Positions 10,490 to 21,744 of a stretch of 64,000 bases of DNA are shown here, piece by piece (position 1 is the first letter of the stretch; each line of letters opens with the position of its first letter). The translations under genes and the position numbers were made by a program. Where the stretch lies: contig NC_065922.1 in NCBI RefSeq assembly GCF_024586455.1, positions 18,906,089 to 18,970,088 of the forward strand, given 5' to 3'. The notes under the pieces are model-generated. The model did not search any database, was not told the origin of the DNA, and saw only the letters and a program-made list of their open reading frames with translations. The stretch comes from Bactrocera neohumeralis (taxonomy: Eukaryota > Arthropoda > Insecta > Diptera > Tephritidae).

Positions 10490-11095
10490 ACTGTCATAGG
10501 AACGGAAGCCTAAAGGCTCATTAACGTGGAACCAACTGTCGTAGGACAGGAAGTTTTAAGACTCATTGACATCGATCAAAGTAGTTGTCTTCACTAAAGT
10601 AAACAAAACCAATGAGACGAAAAGAGTTGTTAACTTTGCTAAACGTTATTGATCCCTATAAAGTTGATAACCTCGCAAAGGGCTAATGAATCTAGGAAAT
10701 GTTGTCGATTTTGCTTATCAAAGGAGCCCTTGACCTCAAGGAGAATTTTTGATTCACAAAAGAGACAACGATCAAACCAAAGATCATTGATCTGTATTCA
10801 AGGTAGTGACTTTGTTAAATATAAATAAAGAGTCAGTGACCTCGGGAAAGTAGTTGACTTTGCTAAAGGTAAACAATAGGGCCAATGACCTCAGGAACGG
10901 TTTTTGTTTGACTAAATTTGATCGAATGACAACATTCTGCAGATGGGCTTGTTGACCCAGCAGAAGGTAAACAAAAGGACCCCTCAACTCACCAAAGAGC
11001 ATCCATGTAAAGAAGGGTGGTTGACCGCGCTAAGAATATGTTGAAAAAAGCCATTAAACTCAGAAAGCGTTATTGACTTCGATAACTTCTGTTCC
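10490..11095. repeat. degenerate minisatellite, units of roughly 45-55 bp
   Basis: Phrases such as TTGACTTTGCTAAAGGTAAA, AATGACCTCAGG and AACAAAAGG recur about ten times with heavy divergence. The clearest consecutive units lie around 10820-10990. It occupies the gap between the two coiled-coil paralogues. An open frame on the minus strand here is a by-product of the repeat. Confidence 0.6.
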
Positions 11096-11099
11096 AAAT

Positions 11100-11720
11100 T
11101 ATTTCTAACTTATAATACTAATGAATTTTTTATAATTTTTTATTCGAAAACAGGATTGGGAATACGAAAAACGACATGTTGAATACATAAAATCCGAATT
11201 CGAGTAAATTTTACTTCGAATCAAGTTACGGAATAGGACTCAGAGAAGGTTCAGACAAGATTCTTCATTCAAAGTCAAATGCTGACTGTCATAAGAGGCA
11301 TGCAGAATAAGTCCAAAGGTTTAGTGTGGTATTTGTTATTGGCCTTTGATGCCATAATTCTTAACCGATTACATTTCTTCGGACAATTATGGCAAATTTT
11401 TAGTCCTCATACAAAAGAAAGACCTGTAAAATATATTAGTGAAAATTTTAGAATAAAAAAAGTTGTTTAAAAAATATATTTCGAAATTTATTGCGAATTA
11501 TATTAGGAGTATAATTATTAAATGTATCTTATAAATATGAATATATGTATGTATATGTGCTTTGCTGTTTTTGAACAATGTTTTAAATTTATTTTTAAAT
11601 TTTTTTTTAATATATTTTACTTTGTACATTTTTTAATTTTTTAAATACATTTTCCTTTCTTTTTTATTTTTTTTTTTAATTTTTAGTATTTATTTTGATT
11701 TTTTTTTTTTTAATTTTTAA
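11100..11720. other. AT-rich spacer with poly-T tracts
   Basis: No gene is seen. From about 11585 to 11750 the sequence is almost entirely T runs interrupted by AAATTT, lying against the 3' end of the second coiled-coil gene. Confidence 0.5.
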
Positions 11721-11722
11721 AA

Positions 11723-11728
11723 TTTATT
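11723..11728 (-). terminator. polyadenylation signal of the second coiled-coil gene
   Basis: AATAAA on the minus strand about 25 bp past the stop at 11754. Another lies further on in the poly-A-rich stretch. Confidence 0.4.
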
Positions 11729-11753
11729 TTGAAATTTTTTTTAAATTTCACTT

Positions 11754-14650
11754 TCAATTGGCTTTTATTGCCATAGTAGATCTTTCAATTTTATGAGGCA
11801 GATTCATGCTCGGTGATGTATCCATGACTAGAAACGACTTATCCGACAGCGCAAGTGATTTGACACTGTTTCTCAACTCCGTGAAATCGGTGATATCACC
11901 TTCCCTGAATTGTTGTACTGCTGTGCGGAAGAGACGCAATTTTGCTTTGCGATATGCAAGCTTTGTCTTCAATTTCGCAATGTCGGTCTGTAGAATTTGC
12001 CGCGTGTCTTCTGTTTCTATTTCTTTGGTCACAAACTTCTTTTCAATATTCTCAATTTTGACGCGCAAAAACTGCAGAAATAAGAGAATAATATTTGTAT
12101 TTTGATGTATTTGTAGTCTTTAATTGTGATACGCCAGAATGGGAGAAGTGGCGAATCGAACAAGCAGGTGGCTTAACTCAAAGAGCGAGCATAGTGAAGT
12201 TGAAAAAGTGTAGCAAGAGGTTAACACACTTTAATAGGTTGCCCACATGCTCTCTGTTATTGTAAACGATCTTTTTAGAAGACACTAGCACTCAAATAAA
12301 ACCGAAACAAAAGTCTCTAAAACAACTCACCTCTATAGTATTGTGATAAACATCGCTTTTGTAGACCGTTATGAATGCATCATTCTCAATACGCTCCTTG
12401 TAATAGTCAATTTTTTTCATGAGCTCTTTTATACGAATATCAGCCTCAAGTTCAGCTTGCTCCTCCGACACTTTATTGTGGCGTCTTATGTACCTTTCTT
12501 TGACCTTTTGCCTTACTGTTTAATAGAAATTTTTAAAATTATTTTTTTCCAGGTTTTTTCTTTAAACTATACTCACAAACAGCCTGCATATTTAGACTCA
12601 AGAATTGTTGTTCAAGTGTCTTTATAGTGGCAGTGCATTTGTCGAAAGATCTCTTATCTTCTTTAAGTTTATTCCATTGCTTAGTATTGGCAATCAACTC
12701 ATTGCTTAATGATTCGTGCAATTCGTTGTACTCTTCAACCGATCTGAAAATTCAAATGTACACACATACTATATGTATAAGTTAAAAGTATTTACTGTAA
12801 GATATTCCCTTAAAGAATTTAACAAGAAGGCAGAGCTTTGAAGAAAAAATTTGTTCTACAGGGAATTTGTATGGATTTTATCATAAATTTAGCAAAGATA
12901 GAAGCTTTTTTAGACAAATCCTTGGTGGTGGAACGGTGAAATGAGAGCTTTATAGACATTTTGAACCAATAGTTTAGATCAGAGGGTGCTCAATAGCAAG
13001 CTGCAAGATAACAGAGCAGACCTGTTATCTTGCAGCTTGCTATTGTCCAAATATGGCAGATAGAACTCCATAAACCTACTATTTAGTTTCAGAAATAGTA
13101 TATACAGACTTACAGCTACTACAACGGGTTACTAAGTTTTCGGCCTGCATGCGCTGAAACTACGTCCGCACAACAATATTTGCCGCAGTTGCAAGTTAGT
13201 AGGAAGTAAGTTTGATTGACCACCAAGATCGTGTGATATCACACCGTTGGACTTTTTTCTGTGGGGATATGTAAAGTCTAAAGTCTATGCGGCAATCCCG
13301 CTTCGAATCAGGCCCTGGCGCAAAACATCACCAGTGTTATTCGCCAGTTACCAGTCGAAATGCTCGAACGAGTCACCGAAAATTGGATTCAAAGGATAGA
13401 CCATCTGAGACGCAACCGCGGCCAACATTTGAAAGAGTCCCACCATAGTGTAACAAATAATGCATTCAGTTGCAATTGAGCCCCTGGTGGAGGAACTACT
13501 ACTTACCTACCAGCCAAAACTTTTCATGTCCAATCTAACCAAACTTGTGGATTATGACAAAGAAAATGCTACAGATCTTGGAGAAGTCAAGTACAATATC
13601 TGCAGATAATAATAAGTTGGAGCTTGTAATTTTTATGAAGGTCTAAACAACTTAGAAACTGATCTATGAAATAATTAGGTAAATGGTATCTCGAGATCCG
13701 GAATTCAAAATGTGAGTATATACCAGGGAAAAATTCTCGATTTTAATCCATGTTCCAGATGGTTAAAGGATGTCATGAAGCTGCCAAACTCAGAGCACTT
13801 TAACTGCTTCTTATTCCAAGCAGACTTTTGATGGGAGGGAACTGGTTCGGAGTGAACTTCGGCAATGTATTTATGGATTAAGACTAAAATATAAATAATA
13901 AAGAAAGAGTCAGTTTTAACTTTTTACAGACTTCCAGGCAGAGTTCAAACTAAAGCGGCCGCTCAAAATTTATGGTGTGAGTGTAACATCTTTAATTAAT
14001 TGAAAGGAACGAAGTTCACAATCTGGATTTCTATTATTAAAAGCTTCTCTAATAATATGAAAGTACTTCAATTGTGTCTATAAGATCACGACTCTTAACC
14101 TTCAGCGGATCTCTATATCTTTTTTACACAAAAATTTCAATTCCATATACCATATATGTATGTATGTACATATACGGATACCACATATATATTATTTTAC
14201 ATACCGCAGCTTTTTGCAAGCCTCTTGTTGCTGCTCCTTTTCGATGTACGACAATAATATTGAAAGCGCAAAATCATTTAGTTGCCTCAAGTCCACTTGC
14301 AACTTCCGCTCCTCCACCCAACCTCTATTTGCAGCCTTTGCAATGACTTTCATCCAAAAAAGCCCATAGTGCACACGCTCCTGCCAGGCCTCCTTGGTCC
14401 ACACGAAGGCATTGTGTGGCATTTGGGCCGCAATGTGCATCGGCGACTTCTCATCCGCCGCGAACAGTGACAATTCAATACTTTGTATCAGTCGCATGAT
14501 TACCTCATAAATCGCAAATACTTTGATCTTATCGTTATTAACATCGTGAGCAATTTCGTTTTTGATTTCTTTCTTAAATTCAATTCGCTTTTCCGGAATT
14601 GGTTTTGAACATATTAGAAAATTTTTTGGATCTGGATTTTTATTATTCAT
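11754..14650 (-). CDS. coiled-coil protein, about 371 aa, four exons (paralogue B)
   Basis: Predicted exons in transcript order are 14650-14205, 12743-12577, 12515-12331 and 12071-11754. Donors are GTATGT, GTGAGT and GTGAGT, and acceptors read TTTCAG, AAACAG and TGCAG. The joined frame is 1116 nt. The frame opens further upstream, but the first ATG is at 14650. Exon 1 encodes a helical region with tryptophans (FVWTKEAW, LFWMKVIAK). Exons 2-4 encode Lys/Glu-rich coiled coil (NKVSEEQAEL, KIENIEKKFVTKEIE). No signal peptide or membrane helix is seen. Intron phases 2, 1, 0 and the 185-nt third exon match paralogue A exactly, and the HNKVSEEQAEL region aligns with HKVREEQAEM there. Function is unknown, with a weak DRC9/IQCG-like resemblance. 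The 1.46-kb first intron holds a hairpin and a mariner fragment. Confidence 0.82.
12991..13045. repeat. perfect 24-bp inverted repeat with 7-nt loop
   Basis: The left arm 12991-13014 (beginning CAATAGCAAGCTGC) is the exact reverse complement of the right arm 13022-13045. A 7-nt spacer separates them. It lies in intron 1 of paralogue B, upstream of a mariner fragment. Perfect arms in otherwise decayed DNA imply a recent origin or constraint. Confidence 0.85.
13190..13450 (+). pseudogene. mariner-type transposase C-terminal remnant
   Basis: The plus strand reads PPRSCDITPLDFFLWGYVKS at about 13218-13280, the block carrying the third catalytic aspartate (LD in TPLDFF) of a Tc1/mariner group also found at 47.1 and 57.7 kb. 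After a frameshift it continues through ITSVIRQLPVEMLERVTEN and then IDHLRRNRGQH. Upstream domains are absent. It lies antisense inside intron 1 of paralogue B. Confidence 0.7.
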
Positions 14651-15230
14651 AATTTGGCCGCGCGGAGGAATGTGTCCGAAAGGAAACTCCAAAGTTAGTT
14701 ATAAAATAACAAATAAAAATAATAAAAATCCGACTTCCAAAATGTGTTGTTAAATGGGCAAATATGAAAAATTTACTGGCATAGCTTTCAAAATTTTGCG
14801 TAGAGCTCATTTATGGAAAAATCAAGGGTTGCGTTGATTGAGTAATTAAAGTGTTTAAGTAATATAATTATGACTTGAGACTGGCTAAATTGATACACAA
14901 ATTAGTACGTCGCCAGAAATGCTTATGAGAAATATATTAATTGAAGTTAGGTCGAAACACTTCACAAAAGGTTCCAAAACTGCATATTTTCTGAAAAATT
15001 TTACCTTTTTGGTTACGGTTACCAAAAGTTTGGTCGGAGCTAGGTTCGAAAAACTGGACAATGGCACAGAAAGGCCTCAATGTTTCCACTTCATCTACTT
15101 CCATACAACATGTTTAGTCTTACAGCATGAATGCCTATTGGACAACGTCTAGTAAGAACTCTTATGATAGCAGAAAAACGAACTTTGCCAAGAGCAAGTC
15201 GTTCAGTCGATCTTCTACGCTCTTATTTTG
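14651..15230. other. 5' flank of paralogue B, otherwise unassigned
   Basis: This holds the presumed promoter of the minus-strand gene starting at 14650. No TATA box or initiator could be picked confidently. The remainder to 15230 is moderately complex sequence without a recognisable frame. Confidence 0.35.
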
Positions 15231-15234
15231 ACTA

Positions 15235-16255
15235 GAAGGATGTCGTAGACGCGCCAAGACCGCCCGACCCGCCAAGCGACGACCAATGCTTGCCAAGCTT
15301 ACACGAAATCTGTATGTAGTAGTAGTTCATTCCCTTGACGGTCGGGTCAAAGTAACCGGAACGGACCCAAATTTTTATCCGACCAAAGACCATCGACTCG
15401 GCACCATTTATCGAATCGACTTCAAAAATGTTTTCCGCGGCTATAAATACATCAATAGGGCTAGTGCTACAATGCAAGATGATAACGAAGGTCCTACTCG
15501 TTCTTAGTCTGATGTGAGCTGAGTAACGGTGCTTTCCTTGTTTCCTTATCGGATTAGGAGTTTGAAGCGATTCCGATATGATCAGGCGCCCAAAAGAGTC
15601 AGATAATGAAGAAGCTTGATGCTACAACTCTTGAGGATAGACATTCCTTACAAACTTTGACGCACTAATTGCGAGCTCAACCCAAATATTGCCGCTCTAC
15701 TGTCTTATCCAGCGGCATATCCTTCGTCAGTATGTGAACGGAAGAACAGCCTCTGCGACGCAGTGGTCAAGTTTTCAAAGGTGTTATTGAGCAAGAGAGT
15801 TTTACAGAGATTATTTTTGGATTAATTCATATACCAAGCTTCTCTGAGATTTAGAGCGAGATTCGCAGTAATGCACCAGCCAGCAATATTCACGGATGAA
15901 ATGTGTTGGTGTTGTCAGCAGTGCACCGTATATGCTGATGAGAGCAGTTCTTTGAACACGTTCAATCTTCTTAGCGATTGTGACCTTTTCGAGTACTCTT
16001 CACAAGATGAATACACTGTAGAACATTATTGGCTTGACTGCAGTTTTGAAAAGCCTCCATTTAGCTTCTCTACAGCAGTATAATGAACAGATGCCTTCTT
16101 TACCCGCTTACTGATATTTGACCTTCTTGAAAGCTTTCTATTAAGCTTAAGGCATAGGTATTTAATCTTATCAAGAGGATGAAGGTATAAGCCTCCGAAT
16201 AATGGGTAAGGAACCTCCAGGATTTTATACTCCTGATAAATATAATCATGATATG
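15235..16255 (-). mobile_element. LINE ORF2 remnant (RT end and RNase H)
   Basis: On the minus strand, 16250-15850 reads NRKLSRRSNISKRVKKAS and then, across frameshifts, IVKPIMFY-like and ALLTTPTH-like blocks. These are typical of the connection after the RT palm in LOA/I/R1-group LINEs. Further on, near 15590, it reads WAPDHIGIASNS, a decayed RNase H motif (usual form WVPGHxxIxGN). The part 15235-15480 has a long open minus frame that I could not assign and may be a separate sequence. The copy is heavily mutated. Confidence 0.55.
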
Positions 16256-16259
16256 TAAC

Positions 16260-16660
16260 AATACAGAAAACATAAAATAAATAATCCATGAGTATTATAA
16301 AGTAAAGAAAGCATCACTTGAAGAAGACGGAAGAGATTTCCCATCCAGGCATTTCGTCATGCCACACATCGTTGAACCTGAAGTGCTGCACGGCTATCTA
16401 GGAAGATCATTATGAAAAATTTACAATCGTGTTTACTGACTACTGTCAAAATTTCATTCTAATCGGACTTTTGGTTTTTTGACATTGAAAGGAAAAAGGG
16501 TGTGCGTGAATTTTATGATAATACTTGTAGGGAAAGACAAATGTCGGTCTGACTGTTTTTCTAACGAAATTACAGAATCAACAAGTAATCAGATGCTGGA
16601 TATGGTAACTCTCCTCCTTCGATGACGACCGACAAAATGTTCAAATGACATGGTTCTATG
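16260..16660. other. unassigned stretch between LINE remnants
   Basis: Short open frames only. It may be older LINE sequence but no diagnostic motif was found. Confidence 0.35.
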
Positions 16661-16669
16661 AATCCTGGT

Positions 16670-17201
16670 CGTTACCGATTTGGTTAAAAAACTTGAAGAT
16701 CGCGGCTGCCGGATGATTGGCTATGCAGGCGATGGAGCGCTTATAGCCAAATAAGGTTGCTGAGTACCGTGTACGAGTTAGCGCAGGGGTATCTCAGTTT
16801 CGTAACAAATTGGGCAGTCGGAAGTGGTCTTGCCATCATCTCAAATAAAATCGAGCTAGTTTTATTTACCAGAAAATACAAGATCACGGTAACACCGCAG
16901 TCGCAAACCGGAGACGTCCGTCTGCAACTGGTGGATACAGTGAAATATCTAGGTATCATCCTGGAAGCTGAATATCGAAGAGAGAGCAATAAAGTACTGC
17001 TGCAGAGAAGCCCTTGGCAAAAGATGGAGTCTCTCACTGAAAGTGTTTCTCTGGCTCTACGACACCAAACACTCGGAAATCTTCACATACTTTGACTTCA
17101 TACCAGATCACTTGGATCATGGAGTCGCTAAACCGAATTCTAGCATCACAAAACACTACATATAGCACTGCACCATCTTTGATGAGCCATCTAACCTAAC
17201 A
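16670..17201 (+). mobile_element. LINE RT fragment with CTAACC-type tail
   Basis: The plus strand reads VTDLVKKLEDRGCRMIGYAGD at about 16670-16730, where YAGD is a decayed form of the RT active-site YADD. A frameshift follows, then LAQGYLSFVTNWAVGSGLAI and LVDTVKYLGIILEAEYRRES at 16757-17000. The end (about 17183-17201) is GAGCCATCTAACCTAAC, a 3' terminus shared with copies at 41.2 and 51.5 kb. It is 5'-truncated and mutated. Confidence 0.7.
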
Positions 17202-17389
17202 CGGTCGGTTTTAAATAAACTGTTTCCATATGCCTCGAAAATGGCTACCATGGATGACAACTTGATAAAAGACCACTATCTTTTATGAGCAGACCGCCGA
17301 TTTTAGGTGCGCAAGATAGTTCAGATTTAAGAGGCATCTCAAAAAACCGAATGCATTATATCATATATGAAATATTGGGCATAAGAAAG

Positions 17390-17797
17390 CTGACGCAGAA
17401 GCAGACGTCGGAAACCCACAAATATAAATGACAAGACAAGATAAGCTGAATCGATTTAGATATGTCCGTCTGTCTGTGGTTCCCAGTTTATGAGACATCG
17501 ATCTGAAATTTTGCTGACGTCCTTTCATCCACTCATTCTGAAGTCGTTAATATCATATTACAAATAAACTGAGCGTTCAAATTCAAATACTTGTATGGAA
17601 AACTTCTTCATTTGACGAGATATCTTCACTGAATTTGGCATGGATTTCGTCTAAAGAAATAATGTTATTTCCGGCGAAATTTTTCTGATCAGATTAATAT
17701 AGCACATAGCTGTGATACAAACAAGCAATCGGCATCGACTTCTTCTAAGGCAGTTCGTGACGGATTATAGATTCGGTGCAAGTGGAGCTCGTTTATA
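17390..17797 (+). mobile_element. INE-1/Helentron-like element, partial
   Basis: It contains the block AGCTGAATCGATTTAG followed by TGTCCGTCTGTCTG (about 17450-17475), one CTTGTATGGAAAACTT unit, a TTTGACGAGATATCTTCAC unit and a decayed end GATTCGGTGCAAGTGGAGC near 17770. Order and orientation agree with the copies at 39.9 and 49.3 kb read in reverse. Its 5' terminus is missing. Confidence 0.65.
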
Positions 17798-17799
17798 AC

Positions 17800-18770
17800 T
17801 ATTTTGTATGTAGAAATTAATTTGCTTTAATGGTGTTGCTGTAATTTTAAGCATAACATTTTATTGTTTTTCACTGCAGATATTGCCAACTCAAATAAAA
17901 CACACTTCAAATTACTGTTTCAGCTTTCGTACAAAACGAAAAAGCTTTGAAAGCACATTAACAGCAGTTCTACAGCAGCAAACCAGAGAATGTTAACGAT
18001 CAAACCACACATTCTGTAGTTGCGCTGTAAAAGCTCTATTACACACACATATGTGTCTCTCCGCAGCTTTTATAATGCTTTCAAAGTTTTAATTAGCTGC
18101 TTAGCCGCCGGTTATGTGGCAAATGCGCAGCGGAGGAAGTCGCAGTTTCATACATATATAGATTGAGATACAGCTGTTGCAGATGGCTAAGATGCAGAAG
18201 AAAGAACTAAGCCAAACAAGCATGACACACGGCTTTCAGCCTTGAGTTAGGTTAGTTAGATGCCTCGGCGGCGTTGCCTTTAGCAGAGCAATAACTCATT
18301 TAGCGTCATTTGTGGCAGCAATGCCTCACGAATGATTTGTGTGTGCAACTGCTTGGCTGTTTGCATGATGTATGTAGGTCTGTATGTGAGTAGTTAGTTC
18401 TTTGAATTCGCGCCATGGCACGCGTGTGACCCAATTTCTGATTTTCCTGTTGCTCCATTGCCGATATTTACGGCGACGGCGAAGACGACGCGCTCATCTT
18501 CATTTCCACAACGGCTGACATTGTGGCCGCATTTTAGCGCGCGCATATGTGGCAACAACGACATCAACTTGGCAGTGACGCTTGCGCCATTTGTTGCTCT
18601 TTTGCCAATTCATTTGGTTATTTATGTGAGCGTTTTGCAATAGACCGCATGTAATTGACATAGAAAGAAGGGAACCAGAAAGCTAATTGTGCTACTCACT
18701 TAGCCACAGACACACACACACATACATATATACATACATGAAAGTTGAAGTAGTCACTCCACTTTGTTTT
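17800..18770. other. noncoding stretch, possible regulatory DNA
   Basis: Moderately GC-richer than its surroundings, especially 18050-18640, with no coding frame that starts at an ATG and shows domain features. It could be conserved noncoding DNA. I see no specific site. Confidence 0.35.
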
Positions 18771-18774
18771 TGCT

Positions 18775-19390
18775 TTTGTTTAGCTTGTTAGAGGTTTGCT
18801 TATTTGTTGTTGTTTTTGTCTTTTTTGTATTTTTATTTTTGTTGTAATGTTGTAGTTGTTTTGGTTGTATATTTGTTGTAGTGTATTTGCTTACTGTTTT
18901 TGTTGTTGCCTGAGTCTTTAAAATGTTTTTGTTGTTGTATTTTTCTATTACTATTACTTTTTTTTGTAAATTTGTTGTTACTTTTTTGTTATATTTTGTT
19001 TTTACTGCTGCTTTGTTGTTATGATTTGCATTTTTAAATTGTTGTTGTTGTTGTATTTTTTTATTGTTGTTATTATTTTTGTTGTAAATTTGTTGTTGCT
19101 TTTCCGTTTTATTTTGTCATATTTGTTGTTGTTGTTGCGTTACAAAGAGTTTTTGTTGTTGTTGTATTTTTTTGTATCATTGCTTTTGTTGTTGTTCTTC
19201 TGTTACATTTTAGTTTTGCTGCTGTACTATAAAATTTTTATTTTTGTTGTTGTTGTTGTGTTACACATAATTGTTGTTGTTGTTGCATTTGCTAAAACTG
19301 CCATCCTATTACCAATCTAGCCCTAGTTGTATACTTTTGTCGACGTTGTAACAGTTCTGAGTCGTTTTTGTTGTTGTTGTTGTGGTTGGC
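18775..19390. repeat. TTG/TTTTTG low-complexity tract
   Basis: Over about 600 bp the plus strand is dominated by TTGTTG and TTTTTGTTG. On the minus strand this is CAA/AAC-rich, a texture common in fly leaders and introns. The valine/leucine-rich frame it creates is an artefact. Confidence 0.75.
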
Positions 19391-20095
19391 GCATTAAAAC
19401 GGTTACGCTGCTTGCCAAACAGGTTCTGCAAGTGGCAATTTTCTGCAAGCCTTCGTAGCGGTGTCTCGAACTGGTGACCCTTTCGGCGGTTTCGTTTGGT
19501 TCCCACATGCAAAGCGTACAGTTGAGTTGTCAGTTGTAAGTGTGTGTGTGTGCATTTGGCTTGCATTGTGTAGTTTGCATACAATCTTAACTTTATGGCG
19601 TGCGTGTGTGTGTGTGCGCGTTATTATAATAATGCAATGCTACAAAACCGCTATTGTTGCAATTAAGTTCTTTGTAATTGCGTAGATAATAAATATTTAT
19701 GCGCCGTAACGGTTGTTGAGGGAAAATTGCACTGGCGCAGAAGATCTCTTGCAGGTTTGTGTTCTTCTGTAAATATGTGTCTGGTATTTGTATGTATGTG
19801 AAGATTCTTTGAAAACTACTATTTACAGTTATTTTCAGGTGCAGAAGCTCGAAATGCGCAAATGTGTGATACTGATCTCAAGATTGAGATGCAAGCGTTG
19901 CCATATGCCGAAAATATCCAAGTATTTTGAATTTGCATGTGATCAGCCGCTCAGTATACATTTAAAAATAATAAAAATTTCCAATTTTTATCAATATATT
20001 CATTCAGGCGTAGTTGAAAGATAATGGTAATAAGATACTATTTATTATTATATCATTCCCAGACTGAACTTCAATGCAACTATAAATCGATTCTA
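19391..20095. other. noncoding stretch before a mariner-type element
   Basis: Includes TG-rich runs near 19545 and 19600. No recognised gene. A minus-strand frame over 19309-19584 is composed partly of the neighbouring simple repeat. Confidence 0.4.
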
Positions 20096-20098
20096 CTA

Positions 20099-21050
20099 CA
20101 GGGAACAGCACTCGAAGTGTAACCGACTTCAGACTGCAACGTCACGTGAGATGGTTCGGAAAGTGAAGAAGCGACTTGAGCGAAATCCACGACGAAGTGT
20201 CAATCAAATGGCTGAAGAACTGAAAATACCCGACCGCAGCATCCGACGCATATGTAAAAAATGAGCTCAAGGTCAAGCCTTACAAGTTCCAAAAGGCCCA
20301 TGATCTCACACCAAAGCAGCAACAAGTAAGACTTGGGAGAGCGAAGCAGTTGCTCCAATTGAGCAATTCGTAAACTCTCAAAACGATAGGGTTTACTTGA
20401 CCGACCGTTCATACGAGAATCTAAGTCATCGGTTGGCTACCAGGAGGCAGCATCCGCCACAAATAATGGTTTGGGCCGCTGTCACCGCAGATGGGCGCTC
20501 TCCAATTGTTTTCATCGAGCCTGGCGTCAAATTAAATGCGACATATTATCGGAAAAGTCTTCTGGAAGCTGCTTTGAAACCGTGGGCAAACAAACATTTC
20601 GGTAGCAAACCATGGACGTTTCAACAAGACTCAGCATCGTCTCAAAGACGCGAGTGATCCAAGAATGGCTAAAAAACAACGTTCCAAACTTCATTACGAC
20701 CACACAATGGCTCTCGAATTCACCAGATGCGAATCCAATGGATTATTCTCTTTGTGCCATTTTGAAGAGCAAGGTCCGAAGTAAATAATACACCTGTCTC
20801 GAGGTGCTGAAGAAAGCCATTGTCCGTGAGTGGGCCAAAATACCGGCATGTCACATTCGGGCAGCTTGCGATTCGGTTTTGACCGTCTCAAGGCCATAGT
20901 TAAAGCGAAAGGTGGTCATATCGAGCAAAAGTGAATTGGGCCTGAATTTATGATTATTTTCACACATTTTGTACTTTAAAATAAATAAAAATAATTTTCC
21001 AAACCGAATTTATGGCTTTTTTAATTGGTTACACTTCGAGTGCCGGACCC
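20099..21050 (+). mobile_element. Tc1/mariner-type element, TIR-bounded, deleted
   Basis: Ends are near-inverted repeats sharing GCACTCGAAGTGTAACC (20108-20124 and reverse complement at 21027-21043), and TA flanks each side (20097-20098, 21051-21052). The transposase keeps a helix-turn-helix start (VKKRLERNPRRSVNQMAEEL near 20160) and the core MVWAAVTADGRSPIVFIEPG. It also keeps the second catalytic aspartate in WTFQQDSAS and the third in SPDANPMDY. The segment around the first aspartate is deleted, and stops or frameshifts occur near 20262, 20657 and 20786. At about 950 bp it is shorter than a typical full element. Confidence 0.85.
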
Positions 21051-21052
21051 TA

Positions 21053-21744
21053 TATATTCCATCAAAAGCTATTCCATATATTACAGCGATGTTTCAACAT
21101 TTCAATGCCATATTTTTAGACTTGTCTTTCCTGGCATTTACTTGCATTACTTTTTCACTAAATTTCTTCCATGCGACCATTTTCTTGAGGTCAATTTTTT
21201 TTACTTTTGAGACGGTTATTATTAAACCACCTGATCAAATTTGACGCAGACTGGCAAAAAAACTATATTTTCACTTATTTTCGCACAAATATATTATCCA
21301 GTTAATAGTAGCCTGAGCCAATAATATCATGTTAATACTTATTCCAACTTCTCATACACTTGTTATAAGCCTCGCCTGGGATGGCCTTCAGAGCCCTCAG
21401 AGGGTTGGACTCGATAGTGCAGTTTTAGACGACTTCATTACCTTGACTGATATCTTTCTGCAAAACAAATACTCATGTTTGTAAATGATCAGATCATTTG
21501 TCTCCGAGTTATCAAGCAAGCAAATCCAAAAAAAAAATGTTTCGGGAAAGTGCGTTGAAAGATAAACTATTTGAAAAATCAATTTAAAATTTATTTTAAA
21601 TTTAGTATATTATTTTTAAATAATAAAATATCGTTTGAACTGTCGATATATGAAAACATATGAATGTAAATATTTTTTTAAGTTTCAGATTAAGTGTTCA
21701 GAGATTGCCCGGAATCTGTCTGTCGTCTCAAAATGCTTGCTTTA
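21053..21744. other. noncoding stretch between two mariner remnants
   Basis: AT-rich DNA without recognisable features. Confidence 0.4.

Noticed and set aside
10784..11002. Minus frame of 72 codons between the paralogues
   Set aside because: Lies entirely in the degenerate minisatellite.
14650..14692. Start of paralogue B upstream of 14650
   Set aside because: The frame extends to 14692 but that codon is TTG. The first ATG is at 14650.
19021..19320. Leu/Val-rich 99-codon frame
   Set aside because: It is the translation of a TTG repeat tract. No start context, splice or domain evidence.
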